From Phytomonas francai (lineage: Eukaryota > Euglenozoa > Kinetoplastea > Trypanosomatida > Trypanosomatidae), in contig MJCC01000004.1 in the NCBI GenBank assembly GCA_001766655.1, positions 315,189 to 379,188 of the forward strand: 64,000 nucleotides of DNA, read 5' to 3'. The translations under genes and the position numbers were made by a program. The notes under the pieces are model-generated. The model saw only the letters and a program-made list of their open reading frames with translations. It was not told the DNA's origin and ran no database searches. Shown here piece after piece: positions 36,479-46,859 of the stretch; positions within the stretch are counted from its first letter, which is position 1; the number at the start of each line of letters is the position of its first letter.

Positions 36479-37893
36479 CCATAAGAATGATACGCTATCC
36501 AAGGGTAAATATGTATATTATGCCTTTTGAATGAAATAAAAGTCTGAGACGGTTCAAAATATCACAACCTAAATAGGGGAAAAAGGAAGAGTAATTACAC
36601 CGTCAAGTCTAGTCTATCGCTAGATAAGATGATACTACAGGCAAAAGAGCTTTCTTCTTTGATTTCATTTAGAAGGGAAAAAAACGATGATTCTGTGACT
36701 TAAAGTTTGCATCTCCTTTCAATTATCGGTACAGGCGTCGAAAATTTCCATGCCTTTCTTCCAAAACAAGAAATATATATATCGTAAAAGGTGCTCAGAG
36801 AGGATGTGGTTAGTTTCATTTTCAAGTAGAACGTTTCCTTACGCCTTACATATTGTGTGTGTTGTCCGGTGAGCAGCGTCTCGCGCACTCTAACGCGGGA
36901 TAAAAATTGCGGATTACTTGTCCGCACCCTCTCTGTAGTACCCCTCTCACCTGCCATAACAATTTGGGCCAATGACTTCAATGCAGGAGACTTATTAATG
37001 TACAGAAGCGTACAACGGCAACGATGAGTGATTTTATATCGGCAATTGTAAAAGAAGTTCAACCCCTTTATAATCACTGATCAAAGTTTGAGCATATTGA
37101 AAATGATTTGGATTTGAGAATCGACCCTGAGACACCTCTCGCACCTTGGTTTTTCTTCTCTGCATTCATCTTTGAATGCTCCGCTAACAGAGGAAGAAGT
37201 TCAGCTTAGACTATAGGGAAAACGAGCAAGCCCAATTTGCGGTTACAATTGCCAGAAGTAGAACTCGTTAGGATAGGCCCATTTAAAACCGCCTTTTTAG
37301 ATTATTACTATTCACTTGGGTTGGTATCCAGATATTTCTAAAACACGTGCGTACCCTAAAACGATGAGCACAGCCCACAGATATAGCCCACGCCCTCGTG
37401 AGATACAGCGTCTAATACTGGTCGGTGGTGCTAGCTGCTTTTGGAGTTGTTTTGCTAATTGGGCATCGAGGTCTATTTTCTTTTCGCTGCCATTTCCATG
37501 GAAGCTCGGGGAAACTTGATTTTACGCAGCCAATTTCTTGTCATAAATATTCTTCATAGAGGATTCAATACATTGGGGAAAAAAAAATATATATATATAC
37601 CACTTAGTGATTTTAAGGAAAAAATGACAGACTTTTTCAGAGTTTCATAGATGCGATCAAAATTTCCCGCGTCGGAAAATGGAACTAGGCCTCTTGAGTG
37701 GTATCAGTCAGTAGATGGTACATTTTAAAAAGCATAACTAAAGATACATGGGAATACGGATGTAAAAATACCACTTCTGGTGCGCTGTGGATTCGGCAAG
37801 AAAGCAAAATTAATCACCGCTTCCTTTCTCGAAGTGCTAAATACATAAAAACTTATCGATACGCCGAGAAAAAAAAGCAACGTTACCTCATTT
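36479..37893. other. Long intergenic region (minus array) with one weak small frame
   Basis: About 1.4 kb, AT-rich. A minus-strand frame from ATG 36957 to 36700 (about 85 codons) begins MAGERGTTERVRTSNPQFL. Its first 37 codons look gene-like and are followed by GTAAGG, then the composition turns AT-rich. This is too weak to call a gene. It could be a small or broken coding unit. Confidence 0.35.
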
Positions 37894-40587
37894 CTAGAAC
37901 TCCTCACCAGAACGTGTGTATAAAGCCGCTAATCGCGGATCCTCTGACAGTCGCTGCGCAAGCTGCTCGTACTTCTCACTTGCCTGGTCAACGTGTTTCG
38001 CCAGGCGCTCATCGACGACTTTTATTCGACGCGTTGCCTCTTTACAGTACGCTGCAAATTCCTCGGCCTCCTTGCCCCCCTCGATAGCCGATGCGTTCAT
38101 CCTCTTCTTGTAAAGTTGCTGCCGCTTGTTAAACTCGTCCTTCTCCTTATCGATTCTCATTTGCATGATCTGGCCGCGTTGGATAAGGCGTTCCTTCTGG
38201 TCCGATAACGCGGCATCCCGGACCTGCCGCGCCTGCTCAACCGTGAGCTTAACGGAAAGATAATTTCCGTCGAAGTTGGAGAGCAATTTGAGCTTCGCGA
38301 TGTACGGCGCGAGATAATCCTTTTGGGACTCTTCTTTGAGCGCGCGCTCAGCGAGCTTCAGCGCGAGTTCGGCCTCCGTTTCGCTCGTGCGGTTGCGTAG
38401 CGTATCGTAGGTGCTGAGAACGCGCTCGACGTTCTGGTGGTCCTTCTCGAGGGTCTTCAGAAGGTTGACGTGCTCGTCGAGCTTTGCGTGGACCTCCGCC
38501 AAGCATTCCGACTCCATCGTCGAGAGCCATTTTCGCTCGGTGTAAAGCTCCAGCTCGTTCGGTGGATCTTGCCCAGGAAGGGTGGTGATTTTAACCGGGA
38601 GCTCCGGAGGCCTTTTGGATTTAGAAGCCGCGATGTAGTCCTCAACACTCGAGGAAACCTTCGTAAACACGTGGAACGGTCGGATAATGCTGCCTTCGGA
38701 GTAGTGGAAGAAAATTTTCATCTCCCCAGGGCCCTCGTCCGACGAAGCGGGGGAGGTGAAGATGGCCTTGGCAATGTCTTTATAGAAGGGAATCTCTTCA
38801 TTACGCAGGAACTTCTGGCTAAGTCGGATCGGCGCTAGACGGGTAAATTCAGTTAAGCACGATCCGCGCCCCGTGCCCATAAGCCTGCCGTGGGCATGTA
38901 CATCCGACAGGCGCTCCGGCCTAGCAAAAGAAATGCCTCGGTAGCATAAACGATCCGTGCGACCTTTGTAATACTCTTTGATTTTATTAATGGAATAATG
39001 ATCGTAGAAGAGCTCGATACGTTTATACAAACCATCTTCACGAACTTTGGAGTAGAATTTCATAACCCTTTCTTGACCTGGTTTGAAAGTAAGCACGTGA
39101 AGACCATCGATCAAAGAGGTGCGCATGCGGCCCCTTTCATACACTTCCTCCAGGATGAATTTTTTGGGTAAATCTAAGACATGGGTCGTTTCATTGATGT
39201 GCTGGATATCAACCTCTAGGTTCCCCTCGTTGATCAAGCTACGTCTCCGCAGTTTGTCGGCTCGATGTTTATAAAAAAGATTCATCTTCTCGTGACCCTG
39301 TTTTTCAACATCTTTCAGGTACACCTCTTTAACACAAAGATCCCGTTGAGAATATTCAGCAAAGAAGCGAACGGTCGCATTGGAGTATTTGAATTCCTTG
39401 CAGTTTCCTGGATAGCGGCTTATATACTGTTCAGGGGTTATGATCAACTCTTGCACCCATGAGCGGGGAATGGAAACATTGCACTTGGAAAACATGTCCG
39501 CCGATTGGGTCCCCCCGATGGGTTCCTGTGATAATTCCTGAAATACACGCCGGGTTAGTGTCGATGATGATGTTGTCCCAGATAAGTCATGTCCATCGCC
39601 TTCGCTTGTTATCGGGATAACGCTTTCCCATTCTGATAAATCACGCAAATCAACGGACAAGGAAGTGATGGGTAACTCTGGTTTCATGTTCACATAGTAG
39701 TTTTTGTTGTTAAAGACAGATTCAATCCCCAAGTAGTATTGATCCGCCTCCAATAATGGAATAAGCTTCCCAGTCGCTGGCTCGATAAAGACAGAATTTT
39801 TCAAGTCTTTCCTACCCCCCCTCAGCACCATAACCCAACAGTGTAGTGGTCTAATGGAAGGAGCATTCACAGTTTTTTCCGTTTCACCGCGGTCAGAGGG
39901 ATTTTCAAGCGGCCCATCCTCTTCAGACGGTAGTTCGGGATCGGGGTCGTCAACATGGCGAAGCACAGGACGTTGTTTTACTAAATCAATGTAGTCAAGA
40001 TCCTCCTCTACAGGGGTACCACTATCGTCATCGTCGGTATTCACCTCTGAAATATTCTCCCTAAACAAATCCTTGCTATGATCATTAAGACACACAATCG
40101 GATGCGCGTAACCAACCACTACAAAGGCATTATAACCCGAACCGCATAGCAATGAAGTTAAAACGGTGCTCATCTCGAGGCAGTTCCCGGTTTGCCACAT
40201 CAATGCAGTCTTCGGGGAGACAAACCGCGTTGGAATATTTTCAACTATGTCATTTTGGTTGTCAAGATAGAGCTCATCTTTGTACAATGGCTCGTATCTC
40301 ATGTATCCAGCAATAAATTGGGCGCATTTCTCAATGTCATACAGCTCATCATACCTGAGAACGCTCGGGCGGATAAAAGTGCAAATCATTTTCTTTTGGT
40401 TACATTCATTACGGACTATAAGAAGCAACGGTTTTCGCTTCGGGAAATACCTATGGAAAGTTGATTCAAACTTTTCCGTGAATTCTATTAAAGAATTTTC
40501 CTGAGGTGAATTATGAAGGTAAGACCGTGGTATGTCAGCAGAGTGCAGGATCTTTTGCAAACGCTCGAATTTTGGAACAAATTCCAT
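37894..40587 (-). CDS. DRC7: Dynein regulatory complex subunit 7, DRC7/CCDC135 (897 aa)
   Basis: The N-terminal 300 residues hold the transglutaminase-like fold of DRC7: TGNCLEMSTVLTSLLCGSGY with Cys136, then RPLHCWVMVLRGG and VFIEPATGKLIPL give the His and acidic strand positions. The middle has the WD-like stretch with ELPITSLSVDLRDLSEWE, and the last 250 residues are a charged coiled coil ending QLAQRLSEDPRLAALY. DRC7 is part of the nexin-dynein regulatory complex on the flagellar axoneme. The length is close to animal and algal DRC7. The start is the first ATG. Its presence indicates a motile flagellum. Confidence 0.9.
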   Translation of the reverse strand: MEFVPKFERLQKILHSADIPRSYLHNSPQENSLIEFTEKFESTFHRYFPKRKPLLLIVRNECNQKKMICTFIRPSVLRYDELYDIEKCAQFIAGYMRYEPLYKDELYLDNQNDIVENIPTRFVSPKTALMWQTGNCLEMSTVLTSLLCGSGYNAFVVVGYAHPIVCLNDHSKDLFRENISEVNTDDDDSGTPVEEDLDYIDLVKQRPVLRHVDDPDPELPSEEDGPLENPSDRGETEKTVNAPSIRPLHCWVMVLRGGRKDLKNSVFIEPATGKLIPLLEADQYYLGIESVFNNKNYYVNMKPELPITSLSVDLRDLSEWESVIPITSEGDGHDLSGTTSSSTLTRRVFQELSQEPIGGTQSADMFSKCNVSIPRSWVQELIITPEQYISRYPGNCKEFKYSNATVRFFAEYSQRDLCVKEVYLKDVEKQGHEKMNLFYKHRADKLRRRSLINEGNLEVDIQHINETTHVLDLPKKFILEEVYERGRMRTSLIDGLHVLTFKPGQERVMKFYSKVREDGLYKRIELFYDHYSINKIKEYYKGRTDRLCYRGISFARPERLSDVHAHGRLMGTGRGSCLTEFTRLAPIRLSQKFLRNEEIPFYKDIAKAIFTSPASSDEGPGEMKIFFHYSEGSIIRPFHVFTKVSSSVEDYIAASKSKRPPELPVKITTLPGQDPPNELELYTERKWLSTMESECLAEVHAKLDEHVNLLKTLEKDHQNVERVLSTYDTLRNRTSETEAELALKLAERALKEESQKDYLAPYIAKLKLLSNFDGNYLSVKLTVEQARQVRDAALSDQKERLIQRGQIMQMRIDKEKDEFNKRQQLYKKRMNASAIEGGKEAEEFAAYCKEATRRIKVVDERLAKHVDQASEKYEQLAQRLSEDPRLAALYTRSGEEF

Positions 40588-41023
40588 CGTAATGAATATC
40601 GTATCCTTTATGTAACTTATAAAATCATCATTTCTTAATTGAGGAAAATAATCATAGAAGCAATGAGAAGTTAAATAAGAAATAGATCTTTGTTCAAAAT
40701 GCTCGATTGCCTTTCAATTTACGCATTTCATTGATTGCCATACCACTATGAGTAAAATAAACACGATAATGAGACAAAAAGATAGGCTTTGTCTGTCGTA
40801 TATATATACAGATATATGCGACTACCTAGGGATAACATAGATCCTTCAATGATAGAAAAAAACTAACTAACTCCTATAAACTAATAAAGCTTCTACGGCC
40901 CTAAAATATCATCGTTTTGGGGTTTCATCCACAAATCAATATATATATATATATAGATATATATATATTCTGTGTGCTTTACTTTCATTCTTTTTTTTTT
41001 AAGCAAATGTCTAACTCATATTA
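40588..41023. other. Intergenic with TA repeats
   Basis: TA dinucleotide repeats lie around 40940-40970, with T-rich runs around 40991-41000. No gene seen. Confidence 0.5.
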
Positions 41024-41464
41024 TTATTGTTTGTCACTTCGTAAAGCGTTGGGCCTAGATATCAGAACACACTCATAGTGTCTTCGGCAATAAAGATCCC
41101 AGTAAAAAATACCCCATGCTGCAGAGGCCAAACACATAAGAAAGCAGTAAAGCGGCACAACAGTTAACAGGTTAACAACTCCTGGCATCGCGAAAATACC
41201 TGTTATTGTTTTGGGTTTCACTTCACTGTAGTTCATGAAAGCTGCCTCATTACGTGCGCCGACCTCTGAACCCTTTGTACTACCCCTATATTCATGGGAA
41301 GAACGAGAATGGTGAGTCATTTCCTTCATTTTAAAGTTTTGTACATACTCCTCAATTTCATGAGAAGGATCACCTTTTTTCTCAAATGTGCTTCGTAGGA
41401 TATTACAACACGACAACAAGCCGCCTTGGCGTGCAGACATAATAAAAAGACTCCTTTGCAACAT
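41024..41464 (-). CDS. Small single-pass membrane protein, unrecognised (146 aa)
   Basis: One strong hydrophobic segment near residues 92-122 (NLLTVVPLYCFLMCLASAAWGIFYW) is followed by a short basic tail. The N-terminal third is basic and could be a mitochondrial targeting sequence. Size and layout resemble lineage-specific accessory subunits of trypanosomatid respiratory complexes, but no family match is evident. A second ATG eight codons in could be the real start. It lies between the stomatin-like gene and DRC7. Confidence 0.6.
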   Translation of the reverse strand: MLQRSLFIMSARQGGLLSCCNILRSTFEKKGDPSHEIEEYVQNFKMKEMTHHSRSSHEYRGSTKGSEVGARNEAAFMNYSEVKPKTITGIFAMPGVVNLLTVVPLYCFLMCLASAAWGIFYWDLYCRRHYECVLISRPNALRSDKQ

Positions 41465-41709
41465 GTTGAGAAATATTTGTACTGCTTTAAAAGCTTTTCT
41501 TTGTATAATAGATAAAAAAGGTTAAAAGTAAATTACCTATAACTCTACTTCACATTTGAAAGATTCACATACACTTGAAAGAGCAGTTTTAATGAGTAGA
41601 ATCTCTTAGGAAGAGGCTTACCACCCTATAGGGCTGTACTTCATATCAAAGGTTATCAGTATATATAGAAGCCAAGCAAACCGGATTTTCACTGATGTGG
41701 CGATTTGAA

Positions 41710-42780
41710 TTACTTAATTGTTGGAGTTGTCTTAGAAGCAGAAGTAGCCACTGCGTTGAAAACTGATAATGCTTGTGTCGTAAAAACAGAGGGGTCACTG
41801 ATTGGCTGAGAGAGAACGACTGTATTTGTCTCTTTTGCAAGTTTTCCAAATTTACTAATGTAGTCTTGGGCTACATGTAATGAAATTGCTTCATTGCTGT
41901 GTTTCGTCTCCTCAATAGCCTTTGAAACGATAGAAATGTTATCTGACATCGCCTCTGCCTTTAAGCGAATTGCCTCTGCTTCGGCCTCAGCTTTTTTCAA
42001 GATGCTGTACTTATGAGCATCTGCTGCCAACTGTTGGGCTGTTTTTAGTCCTTCGGCTTTGTTTGCCTCCGCCGTCGCTTCACCTTCACTTTCGAGAACG
42101 AATTTTCGTTTTCTCCTCTCAGCTTCAGCCTGCAAGTCCATCGATTGACGTACAAGTTCACTGACAATAATATCTTTAATTTCATACCGCTTGCATTCAA
42201 TGCCCCATTCATGAGCTTCTCTGCGAAGCATATCGACAATATTTTCGTTTAAACTTGCTCGCTCACGAAAGAGATTGTCAAGAGTCATACGGCCGATTTC
42301 GCTGCGCATGGTTGTTTGCGCCAAGTTAATCAAATTATACACTGGATTCTCGATATTGTAACTTGCTTTCTTGGAATCTACAATTTTCAAGAAAAGCACA
42401 CCATCAATCTCGACTATAACGTTGTCGCATGTGATAGCCGATTGATTTGGAATATCAATACCTTGCTCCTTGACATTATAATTGTATCGAATCTTATCGA
42501 TTACGGGTATGACAAACCACCAACCCGAGTTTAATGTTCGATGGTAACGACCCAAACGCTCAACAACGTACTCATGACCTTGTGGAACAATATTTAAAAC
42601 TTTATTTCGAGGTGGTGTTTCAATGAAAAAGGAAGGGTCCATGAAACGCTTGTGAGACCGTGGCTTCATTTTTTTAATCGAATTGGGGGCTTCTGGGTGG
42701 TCAGGTAATTTCTGACTAGAGGGTGGCATAGAAACACCACCTTGGTTGTAATAATGGAGAAACACAACTGCCCTGCGCAT
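41710..42780 (-). CDS. STOML2: Stomatin-like protein 2 (SPFH family, mitochondrial) (356 aa)
   Basis: After a basic leader, residues about 58-240 form the SPFH domain: VPQGHEYVVERLGRYHRTL, WWFVIPVIDKIRYNY, AQTTMRSEIGRMTLD and WGIECKRYEIKDI match mitochondrial SLP2. A heptad-rich helix with many Ala and Glu residues follows. There is no N-terminal hairpin as in erythrocyte stomatin. SLP2 scaffolds cardiolipin-rich inner-membrane patches and stabilises respiratory complexes and prohibitins. It is the first gene of the minus array, next to the divergent strand switch. Confidence 0.9.
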   Translation of the reverse strand: MRRAVVFLHYYNQGGVSMPPSSQKLPDHPEAPNSIKKMKPRSHKRFMDPSFFIETPPRNKVLNIVPQGHEYVVERLGRYHRTLNSGWWFVIPVIDKIRYNYNVKEQGIDIPNQSAITCDNVIVEIDGVLFLKIVDSKKASYNIENPVYNLINLAQTTMRSEIGRMTLDNLFRERASLNENIVDMLRREAHEWGIECKRYEIKDIIVSELVRQSMDLQAEAERRKRKFVLESEGEATAEANKAEGLKTAQQLAADAHKYSILKKAEAEAEAIRLKAEAMSDNISIVSKAIEETKHSNEAISLHVAQDYISKFGKLAKETNTVVLSQPISDPSVFTTQALSVFNAVATSASKTTPTIK

Positions 42781-45024
42781 TTTATTTAAAACTAATAGTT
42801 GAACTAAGCTTGGAAAAATGGAACAGTAAAATAGAGAAAATTAAACTAAGATTTACTAGTCATCCGAAGTGTCACAAGGAAAAATTATCGTCGGACATGC
42901 TCCCGAATTCACATTTTAAAGTCTAAATAACATTTGGAAAACATCATCTATTAAAAATTTGAGTTGCCCCACTGTAAAGAAGAAAGCTCGTGCCTTTGAA
43001 GCCTTAAAAATGTCATAACACGTTTTACTCACAATTAAAGGGTGAAAATGCTTGCTTCTAATAGCATGATTGCCTAGTTTACAGGCCTGCACACGCCCTC
43101 TTCGCCAGGGAAAAGAAAAGGGGGAGGATAAAAACAATCCCTCGAGACGGGGTGTAGGGGTGATTTTCTGTCCCACGGCGTTTGGCAAGCTGCAAAGCAA
43201 CGTTCTGACGTGGCAAAGCGGGTGCTGGAACTCTCTTCCATGGTTTGTGGTGTCACACATGATATTTCATAATTTTGCAATGGAAGGCGAGTTGCTAGAA
43301 TATCGAAAGCACCCCAAATATTTTAAGTAAATTTCAGGATCTGCCCTATACGGTTTAGCGGGCGCCGAAATGCGTTCTTTTTTAGATAGGGCGAATTGCA
43401 TTATTTATTTTTCCATAAGCTGGGCGTGTTATCATTGCTTGCTGGCAGTTTTGCGTGGAAATATTCCTACAGGCTTTGTTAAATTGCGGTGGCGCGCTTT
43501 GCAGGTGTTTCCCACATTTTTTCGATGAGCCAGTGAGCTCTTAACCGTGGATATGATATTAAACACAACCTATCTTCCCGTGATGTGCATCAGGCTAAAT
43601 TCAAATCGGCGGTTGAGTTAATTATTATTTAAACGGGACTTCTATTTTTTTTTTTACTTTAAAAAAATAAGAGTATTCATATTAATAATAATATACATGG
43701 AACTTGACATGGTATGTTGGGAAAGAATGTATGCTTTTGACGATAATAATGTAGCATCGTATTTGTAAACAAATAACGGGGGAGCTGTCACTATTCTAAG
43801 CTTTTGGCTGGGTATATCAATATGAAGTAAGAAAAACTTATACAAGAAGAGCAACGGGTCACCCTAGGTAACTTTTATTAAAGTGAAAATCGATCAAAGG
43901 TTATCCACCTAGTGAACAAATAAGGGGTATAGACGGAAGCTTCGGATTTTTTTCGTATGAATTACTGATCAATGTGCAAAGAATAGGGGCTCGTAAAGAT
44001 ATCAGCGCTGTGTCAATGCATAAAAATAAGATAATTAAAAAATAAGAAACATCATTCTGCTTATTGATGTCGGACCAAAGATGAACTTCAAAAAAAATCA
44101 GGTTGTCTTTAAGAGAATCAATTGTAGAAAAAAACCTGTATTAAATGATTAAGTCAAAACAAAGATAATGTTACTGAAAAGGGACTCTCCGACCCTTAGT
44201 CTTAATGAACTAATAGATATGCCTTACTTTATATATGGCACCAGTCAAGTTCCAATGAGACCTGGTTTCCTTGAAACCAGTCTGTTTTAAGCAACACCAA
44301 AGACTAACCCATATAAAAACAGTCGCAGAGTTGGTCCATTCATAATGTTGTCTGAATTCAAACCGACAAAGAATAATTGTTGAAACAAAAGGAAGGAAAA
44401 AATACATTTATGCCCTCCTTTTCCACCCCCCCCCCCCCCCCCCAAAAAAAAAAAGTTTTTAAATAAATCTAAATACTCATTAAAAAAAAAAGAATCAAGC
44501 AGGTCTCTAATTTTTTTTGTTTTTAGGCAATGTGCTAAATTAAGCAAATACTCAAGGGATTCTTTATCCATGGTTCAAAAATGGAAATACATTATAACAT
44601 ATTGAGATCGATGCAAGAATGAAGGTACATAGAATAAATGTTTGTATCATAAATGCTTTTTATTCACCTTAAAAAAAAACTAGCAATGTATTGTGATCCA
44701 ACTTGAAGTAATTAATACATATTTTATTTATCATCTTATTTAAGGTGATTCCCTTGTAATTGTCTTTTATAGGTAGAAGAATTTGCTTTGTGGTGGTTCA
44801 TAGTATATTTAATAGAGGAGTATGTGAAATGGACCTGAAAACTATACAATTCATTTTTATTATTTACTCATGCCCTTAAAAAAAAATTGTGTAAAAAAAA
44901 ATGATGAATATTACTCTGTAAGTATATAAATAACCTTGAATCAATTATTAATTCCGTCTACAGTTTTTCCATTGTTTTCTGAGTGCGCACAAAGGATATC
45001 TTTTTTTATATCGATGAAAAAAAC
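42781..45024. promoter_or_regulatory. Divergent strand-switch region (probable bidirectional transcription start)
   Basis: Genes run away on both sides: STOML2 on minus and AFG1 on plus. In trypanosomatids such regions start polycistronic transcription in both directions. The 2.2 kb hold a GC-richer block at about 43080-43270, an AT-rich core and C18 at 44426-44443. No tRNA, TATA-like promoter or convincing gene was seen. Position is clear; function is by analogy. Confidence 0.65.
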
Positions 45025-46470
45025 ATGTTCCGTAAATTCTTTTGTTATTTGTCAAAAAAGCCTTCTGATGCTTATAAGGAGCTCGTCGTCTTAGGCAAAA
45101 TTGCATCTGATGAGAAACAAATAGAGGCTTTACCTGTTTTTGACCGACTATATGAGGATTTGATTCAATACAAAGAAAATGAGAAGATTGCTAGAATCCC
45201 TAAAAGACAAACAGATCTGCGCCCACCAAACCGCTTGGGTATAGTACCACCGTTTTTCCTTTACCAAGAACAGAAAAAAAAAGTTTTTCGTGCCCTTGCC
45301 TCGATCAGAAATGACAAAAAAGAAACCGTGAGAGACTTCCATCCTTTGTCTGACGTGAAAGGATTGTATGTATGGGGTGGTGTTGGGTGTGGTAAAACGA
45401 TGCTTATGGATTTGCTGTACGACAATCTACCCTTGGATATTAAGAAAAAGCATATTCACTTTCATCAATTCATGCTTGATGTTCAAAAAACATCTCACAG
45501 TATTCGCTACAATACCAAGGAGGACATGCAAGACGTAAACAACCGCTCGAATATGATTAACTACAACATTGAAAGTGGTCTGAAAAGAACACCAAGTGCG
45601 GATATCAATTTATTCGACGAGTTGGCGCAGCGCTTAATCAGTGATGTGGAGCTTCTTTGCTTTGATGAAGTTGCAGTTTCAGATGTCGCGGGTGCCATGA
45701 TTTTAAAAAGACTGTTTTATTCTTTTTATAAAATAGGGTTAGTTGTTATCTTCACTTCCAACAGGCCCCCAGACGACCTCTATCCAGGTGGTCTGAACCG
45801 AGGAGGTTTTCTACCGTTCATTGATCTTGTAAAAAAGCAGACACACATTTACCACCTCGTGAGCGACACGGATCATCGTTTGCTAGGTCAGGAGGGTGAC
45901 ACTTATATCACGCCTTTTACCGAAGAAAATGATAAAAAATTTGCTCAATTATATAATACTTTGTGCAAGGGAATGCCTTCATCGGAACGTATTCTGAAAG
46001 TTTTCGGTAGAGATGTAGTCGTGCCATGTGCATGCGGCGATGTGTGCTGTTTTGATTTTTATGAAATTTGTGGGGCAGATGTTTCGTCTGCTGACTATGA
46101 ATTAATAGCTTCAACTTTTCATACAGTCTTTATTCGTGGTGTTCCGATTTTTCCCTTTAAGGACAGCGATGTAAAAAATCGCTTTCTTTTATTGATTGAT
46201 TCATTGTATGAATACCGCTGTAAAGTCATTATTTATGCTCAGGCGGAGGTTTTCAAGCTTCAGCCCAGTAAAGATGATTCTGTGGAGGCCATTGCCGATG
46301 GTGGGAAGCGATTCGATGAACTAACTGATATGGAGAAAGAAATAGGAGGAGAACTGGCAGATTATGAAGATTTGTCTTTTCAAATGAAGCGCTGCATTTC
46401 AAGGCTTTGTGAAATGAGTTCGAAGGAGTATCTTAGATCTGCCCATAAAAGACGAAACTTTGACAACTGA
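45025..46470 (+). CDS. AFG1: AFG1/LACE1-type mitochondrial AAA ATPase (481 aa)
   Basis: Walker A GGVGCGKT is at residues 118-125 and Walker B LLCFDE at 210-215. VIFTSNRPPDDLYPGGLNR and FLPFIDLVKK are diagnostic of AFG1. The N-terminus (MFRKFFCYLSKK) fits a mitochondrial presequence. AFG1 helps degrade or extract inner-membrane respiratory subunits. I chose ATG 45025; the frame extends upstream only to a GTG. It is the first gene of the right plus array. Confidence 0.9.
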   Translation: MFRKFFCYLSKKPSDAYKELVVLGKIASDEKQIEALPVFDRLYEDLIQYKENEKIARIPKRQTDLRPPNRLGIVPPFFLYQEQKKKVFRALASIRNDKKETVRDFHPLSDVKGLYVWGGVGCGKTMLMDLLYDNLPLDIKKKHIHFHQFMLDVQKTSHSIRYNTKEDMQDVNNRSNMINYNIESGLKRTPSADINLFDELAQRLISDVELLCFDEVAVSDVAGAMILKRLFYSFYKIGLVVIFTSNRPPDDLYPGGLNRGGFLPFIDLVKKQTHIYHLVSDTDHRLLGQEGDTYITPFTEENDKKFAQLYNTLCKGMPSSERILKVFGRDVVVPCACGDVCCFDFYEICGADVSSADYELIASTFHTVFIRGVPIFPFKDSDVKNRFLLLIDSLYEYRCKVIIYAQAEVFKLQPSKDDSVEAIADGGKRFDELTDMEKEIGGELADYEDLSFQMKRCISRLCEMSSKEYLRSAHKRRNFDN

Positions 46471-46859
46471 CTTTTACAAAATGTGTTTTCTTTTTTTTTT
46501 TGTTCCATATTCTTGTAATGACTTCCAAACATCCTCCATCATTATTTTATACTGTTAGTTCATAGAGTTAAATTCCAGCTCTTACTTTTTTTCCCAAAAG
46601 AAAACATTTCATAAGGCTCTGGGGAAAAATAAACGAAAAAGATCTGCTTCTGATAAATTCCTTGTGGTTTTTACACTAATGTGTAATGTTATTATTTGAA
46701 AGGTGAAAAGAAAAGCAGCATATTGAATTGATCTAGCGATATTAACGATTTCTACATGTTATTGTCAGATGCTTGGGGTGTGACAGTTAATCCCTACTTT
46801 GCTTTTAAAATAATGAATCATATTTCTCGAAGAAACATCTAAGCATTTCTCAAATACCG
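46471..46859. other. Intergenic, AT-rich
   Basis: T-rich runs, including T10 at about 46492, and no gene seen. Confidence 0.5.

Noticed and set aside
43070..43330. 86-codon plus-strand frame in the divergent strand switch
   Set aside because: Weak composition, no recognisable domain, and located in the expected non-coding start region.
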